From: Phaeosaccion multiseriatum
Lineage: Eukaryota; Ochrophyta, other classes
Assembly (NCBI GenBank): GCA_965112735.1
Contig: OZ218951.1
Location: 2,294,001-2,358,000, forward strand
DNA length: 64,000 nt
Reading direction: 5' to 3'
Under the pieces are notes generated by a model. It did not search any database. It was not told where the DNA came from and saw only the letters and a program-made list of their open reading frames with translations. This document shows positions 55,415 to 64,000 of the stretch, piece by piece. A program made the translations under genes and the position numbers. Each line of letters opens with the position of its first letter. Positions within the stretch are counted from its first letter, which is position 1.

Positions 55415-56311
55415 ATGAGGTTCCTTCCCTCGCGCGTGCTTCACGGAGCGGCGTACGACAGTACCCACCTCTCTCCGCAAAGACTGGGATTCCTCATCCC
55501 ACCCGCTCTCTCGGTCTCAAGTTGCCCTTCCAGCAGGGAGGGGGGAGGGAAGAGGAGGAAAGGAAGAGGTGGGCCTATGGTCCGGTCGTCGGTAACGGCG
55601 GGATTCTCGTCCACAGCAGCAGCTGCGACAGAAGTAGTAGCGAGGCTGAAGAAGCCGGAGCTGCTTCGAGGCCAGGCTCTGATCGGAGGCAAGTGGGTGG
55701 GGTCCTCCAGTGGGTCCTCCTTTGACGTACTCAACCCCGCCACGGAGGAGTTGGTCGGTCAGGTGCCTTGCATGGGGAGAGAAGACGCAGCAGCAGCGGT
55801 CCAGGTGAGCATATTGACATACAGAGATTTGAGTGTGTCCCTTTGCCTTTGGTATCACCCATTCTCCCCCCAATCCTTGCTAAGCTGTAGTCTAACCCTC
55901 CGCCCTGGTGCCCCGTAGGCAGCCTCGGACGCGTGGGAGGCAGGCTGGAAGCGGAGCACCACCAAACAGAGAGAGAACGTCCTCAAAAAGTGGGCAGCGC
56001 TGTGCAAGGAGGTCCGTCAGTCAGTCACTGAGTCACTCAAGTCACCAGAATCTCACTCAACTCACCCACTCACCCTATCAGTTCCCTTCAAGCTATCGCC
56101 TGTCTGCCCTCCTACCCTCCCCCTGTCTCCGCTCCTCACTCAAATCCGTCATCTCAACGCTGTCTGCCTGCCTTGCCTGCCTACCTCCCCCTTGTAACCC
56201 TCAGCACATCGACGACTTGGCCACCATCATGACTCTAGAGAGCGGCAAGCCCTTCGCGGAGTCCAAGGGAGAGGTGGGTGCTCCTCTGTTCCGCCGCTTA
56301 TCTCACCCCAT

Positions 56312-56346
<35 letters not shown>

Positions 56347-56545
56347 GCCCTCGCCCGTTGACGTTGCTACTCCTCCCCTGTTGCTACTTTCTTGCTATCT
56401 CTGGTCCTGTGTGTGTGGTGAAAGGTCTTGTATGGGCTCTCCTTTCTGGAGTTTTACGCAGAGGAGACGAAACGTATCAACGGTATGGTCATCCCCTCAC
56501 CGACTCAAACACAGCGCCTATCGACAATAAAGCAGGTGAACATAT

Positions 56546-56596
<51 letters not shown>

Positions 56597-57562
56597 CGTA
56601 TTGCATTACAAGCCTCTCTACGGCCCCACTCATCTCGTTCATCATGCCTTTAAGTAGCATTAAGTATTTTGACTAAGTAGTCTCATTTAGGACTTGAGTA
56701 GTACTGAGTAAATGACCAAGTACCATAGCACACAAGTTTTTTTGCGGCACAGTGAACAAAAAGCCTTGCGAGAGATAACACGTACCTCCGTACGACACGC
56801 TTCGCAATCTCTCATTAATGGCATCACCAGCGTTCGCTCTTATAACCCCCCTCCCCTCCCCTCCCCTCCCCTCCCCTCTCCCTCCCCCTCCCCTCCCACA
56901 GCCCATCGGAGTCTGCTCTTTGCTGACGCCGTTCAACTTCCCAATGGCCATGATCACTCGCAAGGCTGGCCCTGCCCTGGCAGCGGGATGCACCGCTGTC
57001 ATCAAGCCTGCTGAAGACACGCCTCTCAGTGCCCTCGCTGTGTGCTACTTGGCCGAGAAGGCAGGGGTGCCCAAGGGGGTGCTCAACGTTGTTACCACCA
57101 ACAGGTAGAGATGTATACTTCATGTGCGAACGAGTTACCGGGTTCGAATCGAGTTGAGGGAGGAGGGGGGGGGCTCTCTCCACGCTCTTCTTCTCTATTT
57201 TACTTCTTCTTGTTCTTCTTGAAGTCTTCAAGCGGTATCTCTCATCGTGCTTTCTTCCTCTTCCATACTCTGTTCACCTTGTCACCCCTTCCACCTCCTC
57301 CCCCTTCCCTTGTGTTCTCGGTCTTGTGTCTTGATGCCCCCACCTTACGTGCGGTCTGCTCCAGAGAGGGGGTGAAGGCAGTGGGCGAAGAGCTCTGCAC
57401 CAACCCAGTAGTGAGGAAGGTGGGTGGAGTGAAGCGGCGATTGGCGGTACACAACGGCTCGGAGTCCCTCCACTGCCATCCCCCCCCCCCCTGCTGCCTC
57501 CTCTTCCTTTCCCTCTTCTTGTTCAACACCTCCATCTTTTGTGTGCGTGCGCGTGTGTTTGC

Positions 57563-57613
<51 letters not shown>

Positions 57614-58515
57614 TGTGTAAATGTGTACAGGTATCGTTTACGGGGTCCACGGCAGTTGGCAAGATTCTCCTCCGCCACGCGAGCGGAACCGTCAAGAAGG
57701 TGTCCATGGAGCTGGTAAGTAAGGGGAGGATAGGTGGATGGAGGAGAGGAGGACGAGAAGGAGGAGGAAGGCGGGGCCCTTATTTTCCCCCAGTCAATGC
57801 CGGCCCCCCACCTCTCCCTCTCTCCCATCTCTCTCTCTCTCTCAACGCGTGGACCATGCCTTGCAACGCACTAACGCGTGCCGTGCCGTGCCGTGCCGTG
57901 GCTTCCTGCCCTGTTCTGCCCTGTCTTGTCCATCCACTACCATCCACTGTCATCCCCTGTCCATTCACTGCCATCCTCTATATCGTCCCGTACATCCACT
58001 GCCACCCCCTATCGTGTCCTGCCCGGTCCATCCACTGCCATCCCCTGTCCTGTCCTGCCCCCCTGCCCTGTCCTCCTCTGAAAGGGAGGCAATGCGCCCT
58101 TCATCGTGTTTGGCGACGCTGATGTGGACAAAGCCGTGGAGGGGGCCGTGGCGAGCAAATTTCGCTTCTCTGGACAGGTACGGACGGTTACGATGCTGTC
58201 TGCGTATCTATCAAGTATTGGATGGTGGTTGAGGATAAGGAGGAGGAGGAGGAGGAGGAGGAGGAGGAGGAGGAGGAGGAGGAGGAGGAGGAGGAGGTGT
58301 AAGAAAGAATTGGAGGGGGACAAGGAGGAGGAGGGAATGTACAAGGCGAGCTCTGAGGAAGAGCCTGAGAGATGTCGATGGCAGTGCTTTCTTTAGGTCA
58401 CCTCACTCTCCATCCCATCCCCTCATCCTGTCATTCACCAAATCCGAGGGGCCGCCTTCTTTTTATCTCGCGCTCTCCCTCTTATCGCTCCGCCACCACC
58501 ACCACCACCACCACC

Positions 58516-58547
<32 letters not shown>

Positions 58548-60146
58548 CAACAACAACCATACTATGTCTGTATTGCTCGTGCTTTGCTGTGTCCTGTGCT
58601 GCTGCCCCACCCTGTATGCCCTCCGTCCACAGACGTGCGTGTGCTCCAACCGGTTCCTTGTGCACTCTTCGGTCTACGATGACTTCTCGCGCAAGCTCGT
58701 GGACAAGGTAAGGTGGGAAGGGAAGGGCAGGGAAGGGAAGCAGACCTGACCACGGGCAGCAAGGGCAGTATGCACAATACACTGTCACCCCGACTTATTC
58801 GTGTGCTTGCGTGTGTGCGTGTGTGGGTGCACGCGTGCGTACTTACGTGCATGTGTGTGTGTGGGCATGTGTATGCACGCGTGATTGTGTGTCTGTCGTA
58901 TTGGGTGCTGTGTGATCGTATCGCTTCCCCAAAACAGGTGAAGGCCTTCAAGCTGGGCAACCCCTTGGAGAGGAACATCACCCATGGCCCGCTCATCACC
59001 CTCGCTGCCGCCCAGAGAGTCAACGGGGTGGTGAAGGAGGCAGAGGCACGGGGGGCCACAGTCCTCACGGGGGGTGGGGGAGATGCGCAGCTGCCAGGAG
59101 GAGGGGGCTTGGGCAGTGATCGCTTCGTGGAGCCAATGGTTTTAGGTGAGGGGTGAGGGGTGAGGGGTGAGGGGTGAGGGGTTAGGGATGAGGCGTGAGA
59201 GGAGGGTGAGGGGTGAGGGAACAGTGAGGGTGAGGGTGAGGGTGAGAAGGTGAGGGTGAGAACATCGATGCGAGGCTGATGCTGGTGCAGATGCTGATTG
59301 CGGTGCGAGTACTCCTGATGCTGCTACTGCTCCTGCTGCTAATGCTGCTTTGGGGTGCAACTGCTCCTGCCGATGCCGCAGGCGATTGCACTGCCAACAT
59401 GCGTGTCTGTCGGGACGAGATCTTCGGCCCCATTGCGCCCCTTGTCCGCTTCGAATCCGAGGAGGAGGCCGTCGCCATTGCCAACAGCGCAGACACGGTG
59501 AGTGGGTGGGTGGGCGGGTGGGGGATTCCTCTGGCCTCTCTCCTTCAGCGAGCCTCACCCCTTCCCTCCCTCGCTCCTTTTTTTGTCGTTGCTTCTCTTC
59601 CCCTCCCCTCTCCCTCTGGGCCGTGCCTTTGTGTCGAAGGGCCTGGCGGGATACTTCTACACGCGAGACTACGCCCGTATCATTCGCGTGAGCGAAGCGC
59701 TCGAGGTTGGCATGGTCGGAGTCAACGAGGGCATCATCAGCAAGGAGGTGACGCATACACATGTGGATGGAGGGAGGGATGGATGGATTGATGGATGGGT
59801 ACATGGGTGGATGGGTGGATAGATGGGTACGCTGAGCCTGCTGATATGGCTGAAAGGATCTCATTCTCCCGGTCTCCGCAGCTCATCTCCTCTCCCTCTC
59901 TCTTCCTCTCTCTCTCTCCCTCCCTCCCTCCCTCCCTCCCTCCCTTCCTCTGTCTCGCCCCTCCTCCCTCTCTCTCCCTTCCTCTCTCTCTCCCTCTCTC
60001 TCTCTCCTCCCCCCCCCCCCTCTCATCCGTCCTCACAGGTGATTCCCTTTGGAGGCGTGAAGCAGTCGGGCCTGGGGCGTGAGGGCTCCGTGGTCGGCAT
60101 TGAAGAGTACCTGGAGACCAAATACGTGTGCATCGGAGGCCTCTGA
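55415..60146 (+). CDS. ALDH5A1: Succinate-semialdehyde dehydrogenase (ALDH5 family), 13 exons, 570 residues
   Basis: Oxidises succinate semialdehyde to succinate with NAD(P)+, the last step of the GABA shunt. Exons: 55415-55804, 55919-56011, 56205-56273, 56425-56535, 56902-57104, 57365-57419, 57631-57714, 58085-58177, 58633-58707, 58938-59145, 59382-59497, 59640-59747, 60039-60146. All phases close. Motifs in order: [101 protein letters not shown] (catalytic Cys in QTC), [55 protein letters not shown], and EEYLETKY as [13 protein letters not shown] at the end. The N-terminal 80 residues are basic and Ser-rich, consistent with organelle import, probably mitochondrial. Intron 10 opens with seven-base donor-like repeats. 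Confidence 0.95.
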
Positions 60147-60698
60147 AGGCTTTGGAAGCCTTGCAGTAGGTAGGAGCGAGAAAGGGGAAGGGTAGTGAAT
60201 GGTAGGAACGACTGGGTGAGATGAAGGATCGATGAAGGGGGGGGGTTGCGGATGGGTGGCCAAGATCGATCTGCGATAGGACACCGCTGTTACTCTCTGT
60301 GGGGCGCGTATGTGGTGGCCGGCTGTGAGGGAAGCAGGAGCGAGTGAGTGATCGAATAGGAGAGCGTCGAACAAGTATGAGAGAGATTGGGGGGGGGAAG
60401 GAGGAGGAAGGACTCCACACATGATCATGTGTGTGGCGGTGAGGCAGCTGTGGGGCAAGGACGAGGCGCGCCTGATGAACATTACATACATTACGTATTG
60501 CGTTGACTTAATGGGGCCCACGCAGAGACCCGAGCAGGTGGGAGGAGGGGCACGGGACACACTGTTGCCTCGTCTCTCACTCGAGTGAATGAAATTAAAT
60601 TAAATCTGTGGATATCCCTATTATTAGTCTCTCATCATGGTGGAAAACAGAGAAAAAAGGAAAAAGGAAACAAAGGGGAAAAAGTAAAAAAAAGGGAT
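60147..60698. other. Spacer between SSADH and the Nudix gene
   Basis: About 550 bp in tandem orientation. It starts with the probable SSADH 3' untranslated region. An A-rich stretch at 60650-60695 precedes the Nudix start. A G9 run lies at 60237-60246. No gene is seen. Confidence 0.5.
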
Positions 60699-61581
60699 AT
60701 GCCTCCACCCAGAGACACCCAGGCTGCCCCACCCACCCCCCCTCTCGGCCGCCTAAAGCCCCTTATGGGATGGAGTGTGCCACCCGTAAGGTGGGTTGTC
60801 TTTGTGGGCACCCTCCTGGTGATTTTTTTGTCGCTCCTGGAGCGGGAAAAAGGCGATTGTCCTTACGAGTTTGCGGGGGCAGGACCGGCGGGGGCGCCAC
60901 ACGGCTCCTGCTGGTGTGGACATTCGGACGGGTATTGCATGTGCACTCCATCGCTCGCTATTGACACCATCATCGAGCAGGTGGGGGAAGGAAGAAGCGA
61001 GAAAAAATAAAACGATGATCGACCTCATCTTCCTTCCCTTTCTTTGTCTCAGACGGACAATGCCGGGAGAGTGGACCGCATTCTTTTCGTTCAGCGGAAG
61101 GATAACAATTTACTGGCCATGGTAGGCGGCTTTGTAGAGGTGAGGAGTCCCTGGCCCCTATTATTGATTGAATCTCTTCTCCTTCTGTTGGCCTCTCCTT
61201 TCATTGCTTCCCACAGCGAACTTACGCTCGTAAGTACATTTTTTGTTTTTTTTTTTTCTGCTGTTCAAGGTCGGGGAAACGACGCAGGCGGCGGTGAGGA
61301 GAGAAGTGCTTGAGGAGACCAACCTCAGCATCACGACTCTGCGTCTGGTGCCTAAGATTTACGACGACCCAGCCAGAGACAAGCGCAGACATACAGTCAG
61401 CGTGGTGTACGTTGCCCGCGTCAGCGGAGAAGTGGAGGCCCGCGCAGGGGATGATGCCGGAGGAGTGGTGGCGCTTCCGTTGGATGAGGTTCGGAGGAGA
61501 GCCCAGAGAAATGAATTCGCCTTTGACCACAGCGTCACTCTGCTCGACTACTTGAGTTCCCTGAACGAGGAGGACTCTTGA
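60699..61581 (+). CDS. Nudix hydrolase with N-terminal membrane anchor, 3 exons, 226 residues
   Basis: Hydrolyses a nucleoside-diphosphate-linked substrate, possibly ADP-ribose or an oxidised nucleotide; the substrate cannot be told. Exons: 60699-60980, 61053-61139, 61270-61581, phase 0. The Nudix box is split by intron 2: GGFVE | VGETTQAAVRREVLEETNL, with E, RE and EE in register (GX5EX7REUXEE). The usual late Gly is Asn. Residues about 28-48 form a hydrophobic span (WVVFVGTLLVIFLSLL), followed by a Cys-rich segment (CPYEF...GSCWCGHSDGYCMC) that could bind metal. The start at 60699 (MPPPRDTQ) keeps this segment; an in-frame Met at 60585 is A-rich and unlikely. Confidence 0.85.
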
Positions 61582-61659
61582 ATGGACGAGAAGGGCTGTT
61601 GCCTTGTCGGTGATGAGGGGCAGCAGTAGCAGCAGCACCAGCACCAGCAGCTGTAACAT

Positions 61660-61672
61660 CAGTTGGTGATAA
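61660..61672 (+). repeat. Dispersed motif copy, CAGTTGGTGATAA
   Basis: Preceded by a long (CAG)n-like tract and followed by AGCAGCA. It matches the 20-bp consensus at 19 positions. Confidence 0.7.
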
Positions 61673-62082
61673 AGCAGCACGGGGGTGCGCACTGGGCGAG
61701 GAAGGGAGGTGCGTTGAGTCAGCCAGCCCTACAGCTCTACTATGGCATCGCTCCATCGCCTTGCGCCCCCCACAAGCGGTGCTCCACACGTTCTCCTCGA
61801 GGGGTACGCGGAAGGATATCATGCCAACCAAAAAGGAGGCTGCGTTTTGAGCGTTTGGGAGGCAGGCCCCCCCCCACACCCCGTTGAGGACGATGCGTCG
61901 GAGAATGGTCCCGCAGGACGGCTCTGCTTCCCCAGGGGTTGGGCTCAGCGTGGGCATATGGGCATGTTCCCACACAGCCCGAGGGGACTCGGTGACCACT
62001 GTGGGCAGAGACACCGACAAGAGAGAGAGCGCGCGCGAGAGACAGGGAGAGAGCACGACAAGTCTATGCTTTCATCTCATCT

Positions 62083-62176
62083 CTGTCTGTGGCTGGGGGA
62101 GGGAAGACGGCAGAGCAGCTTGAGTTTGTTTCATCTGTCTGTGGGGGAGGGAAGACGGCGGAGCAGCTTGATTTTG
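62083..62176. repeat. Tandem duplication of about 45 bp
   Basis: TCTGTCTGTGG, GGGAGGGAAGACGGC and GAGCAGCTTGA recur in order at 62083 and 62134, differing by a four-base indel and a few substitutions. Function unknown. Confidence 0.85.
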
Positions 62177-63564
62177 AGTCCCTCCCCTTGTCACCGTACA
62201 AGTTGGGGCTGCCATTACATCACGACCGACGGAGGGACGGTCTTGGCGGCTTGGCGCCCCCCCGGGGTACGGCGACGGTAGGAGGGTGGTACGTCTGCCC
62301 CGTCGCTCTTCCCTACTGCAGAGAAAGAGAGAGAGAGAGAGAGAGGGAGCTTTGATGCTCTTGTCGTCTGCGGCTCTTTGGCGTGTGCCCAGCCAACGGT
62401 TCGCAACGGTGGAGCGAATCGATGTAGGGGTACTCGTTTCTCTCATTGGGCCTTGCGCTCGCTCCCGCAGCCGATGGGCAAACCAACCCCCGGCCTGGAG
62501 GCAAATAAGAGGAAGCAGAGGAGTCGAAGCAGGCCGTTGTAGACAGGCTGGTTACGTACCATTGCAGCGGCAAACGAGAGGACCGGAACCTAGGGCGCCC
62601 GCGACTCTCGTTTGGGTGAAACGTCGGCAGAACGGCAGGCAGGGGCGGCTCCGGCGTCCATCAGCCCACCCCCCCCTGACCTCCATTTTTCTGTGCTGCT
62701 GGGTGTAGAGAAGGAGAAGAAGTGCGTGTATGAAAGAATAGAACAGAATGAATCGGTCCGGTGTACTCAAGCGTCTCGCGCCCCTCAAAAAATATATCGG
62801 GGTGGATGCGGGAGGGAAGCCAAACCCCTCCCGAAAAACGCTCTCGCCCCCGGGGGGGGTGTTATGATCAGAATAGTGGGGGTTGAGGTTGTTGGGGAGA
62901 GGCAGGGGAATAAAAAGCCGAAAGCCCAAAGCCTGCCCGCACCCAGGATCGTAAAAAAGATCTGCACCAGGGGAGAGAGGGAGGAGGGCAGCTGCAGCGT
63001 GCGTCCTGCGAGGGTGAGTGGAAAGCGAGCCAGTGGAAAGTTGTGTGACCCCCACGCGGCCTACGGACCCTTCACCCTTTTTCCTCGCATCTAAATCATC
63101 TTTGTGACGGCGAGCAGTTGGTGTCTCTTGTGTTTTTTAATACTGCTCCTAAGCTGTCAAGCAGAGGTGACGCTGCTGCTTCAGCATATGCTGCTTCTTG
63201 CTCGCACATGCCTTGTCCGCCTTCACCTGCTGTGGCATGAATCTCCCCACCCCACCACCACTTTTCCTGGGAGATAACCAAGAGCATTGGGAACAAAAGC
63301 GACACTTGGGCATAGGCCGACAACTGCGACGTGCTCGCCTCGCCATCTGATTCCCTTGCGATTTGCTCCTTGCCTCCAAACGGCTCTCAACCCAAACCTT
63401 AGGTCCTCCTGCCACATCAAGATCAGAGGATTGAGGGAAGGAGGGGAGCATTGACCACCACGGCAATGAGCACGGAGAGGCGCTTTTGAATGAGCGCTAG
63501 GAGGAGGAGGAGGAAAGTTGGTCTGAGTTGGTGCTGCCATCACTAGTGGTAGCTATCTTTCAAA

Positions 63565-64000
63565 ATGGGCGGAGGTGGAGGGGGTAACGGCGGCAGTAAC
63601 AGAGACCGAGACCGCCACAGGAGAAGGGAGGGCGGTTGGGGGAACGAGGACATGAATGGCGAGAGCGGTAGGAAGCCTTCGTCCACGTCACGCAGCAAGG
63701 ACAGGGACTTCCGTGACTCGGGCAGCAGTGGGAGAGACAGAGACAGAGATCGAGACGGCTCCTCCTCCCGGAAGAGACGCAGGCCTCAGGATGAGGGAGG
63801 CAGCGGGAGGGATGGCCCCGGGTCGCCTGTTGCAGAGAAAGGGTGGACAGCATCCGGGACAGATGGAGGCGGGCGGTCTAGGATCGACGACAGCAGCAAC
63901 AACAGCAACAGCCACGGCAGCAGCACCTTTGATAACAACAGCAGCAAACGATCCAAGGGACCGCCCGTGGAGGGCCGGGAAGAGAACGCAACAAGCTTGG
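63565..64000 (+). CDS. RD/RS-rich protein, N-terminal part (runs off the window)
   Basis: The frame from ATG 63565 is open to the window end without a stop (145 codons). It begins with a Gly run (MGGGGGGNGG), then has RDRDRHRRRE, GRDRDRDRDGSSSRKRRR, Asn/Ser runs and SSKRSKGPP. Such arginine-aspartate and arginine-serine stretches are typical of nuclear RNA-processing factors, but no folded domain is in view, so no specific function can be given. The upstream 30 bp (ATCTTTCAAA) are compatible with a start. Confidence 0.55.
   Translation, partial: MGGGGGGNGGSNRDRDRHRRREGGWGNEDMNGESGRKPSSTSRSKDRDFRDSGSSGRDRDRDRDGSSSRKRRRPQDEGGSGRDGPGSPVAEKGWTASGTDGGGRSRIDDSSNNSNSHGSSTFDNNSSKRSKGPPVEGREENATSL

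Larger units (their letters stand above)
61582..63564. other. Unassigned 2-kb interval
   Basis: No family is recognised on either strand. A minus-strand frame around 61690-61930 (GTILRRIVLNGVWGGACLPN, then AASFLVGMISF) and another at 63149-63543 (Cys-containing CRPMPKCRFCSQCSW) look more protein-like than their surroundings, but neither has clear splice partners. The region also has (CAG)n with the dispersed motif at 61620-61680, a 45-bp tandem duplication at 62083-62176 and (GA)n at 62322-62347. Confidence 0.35.

Noticed and set aside
57125-57150. GGTTCGAATC, a tRNA B-box match
   Set aside because: No A box or cloverleaf upstream; the sequence immediately upstream is SSADH exon 5.
61690-61930. 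Possible minus-strand gene (NGVWGGACLPNAQNAASFLV)
   Set aside because: No homologous family recognised, no splice partners, and no codon pattern clearly better than the other frames.

Overview
The window reads as nuclear DNA of a GC-rich eukaryote. Most genes are split by GT-AG introns, and the introns and spacers are full of microsatellites. The best lineage guess is a photosynthetic stramenopile, possibly a eustigmatophyte of the Nannochloropsis type. The main clue is a small [2Fe-2S] protein at about 49 kb whose presequence looks like a signal peptide followed by an ASAF-like Phe, the usual plastid address in secondary-plastid algae. FNIP-repeat and ankyrin-like relics fit the same guess. 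Lineage confidence is moderate and rests on inference only.

Layout. 0.5-1.4 kb: decayed FNIP-repeat sequence. 2.2-7.8 kb (-): a 12-exon mitochondrial-type D-lactate dehydrogenase. 8.6-28.0 kb (+): one very large gene, reconstructed here as 28 exons and about 5,151 residues. It encodes a signal peptide, thousands of residues of Pro/Thr-rich repeats, a Cys-rich module, one membrane span and a cytoplasmic tail of nearly 900 residues. 28.4-34.8 kb (-): a SAD1/USP39 spliceosomal pseudo-deubiquitinase. 35.5-42.4 kb (+): the AP-3 adaptor delta subunit, followed directly by a 442-bp near-perfect hairpin. 43.0-43.3 kb (-): an ankyrin-like relic. 43.6-45.3 kb (-): an exostosin-like glycosyltransferase. 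45.7-48.7 kb (+): an NDC1-like pore-membrane nucleoporin. 49.0-50.3 kb (+): the plastid-type ferredoxin-like protein. 52.0-55.1 kb (-): a purple acid phosphatase with a C-terminal membrane anchor. 55.4-60.1 kb (+): a 13-exon succinate-semialdehyde dehydrogenase. 60.7-61.6 kb (+): a Nudix hydrolase with a membrane anchor. 63.6 kb to the end (+): the 5' part of an RD/RS-rich protein.

The genes have unrelated housekeeping roles (mitochondrial carbon metabolism, splicing, endosomal sorting, nuclear pore, glycosylation, phosphate release), so no operon-like logic is expected. Several divergent pairs share short upstream regions (7772-8611, 45251-45675, 55062-55414).

The most unusual part is the giant surface-protein gene. 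Its 5' half is a tandem array of 54-nt, phase-0 exons, each with its own small intron, amplified as 331-bp two-exon units. It then passes into a single intronless 10.3-kb repeat exon with a 3.5-kb higher-order duplication. The same gene therefore shows an intron-containing coding minisatellite next to an intronless one. Other notable items are the hairpin behind AP3D, a 20-bp motif recurring in unrelated genes, a SAP-like insertion in the USP39 homologue, and splice donors embedded in microsatellites.
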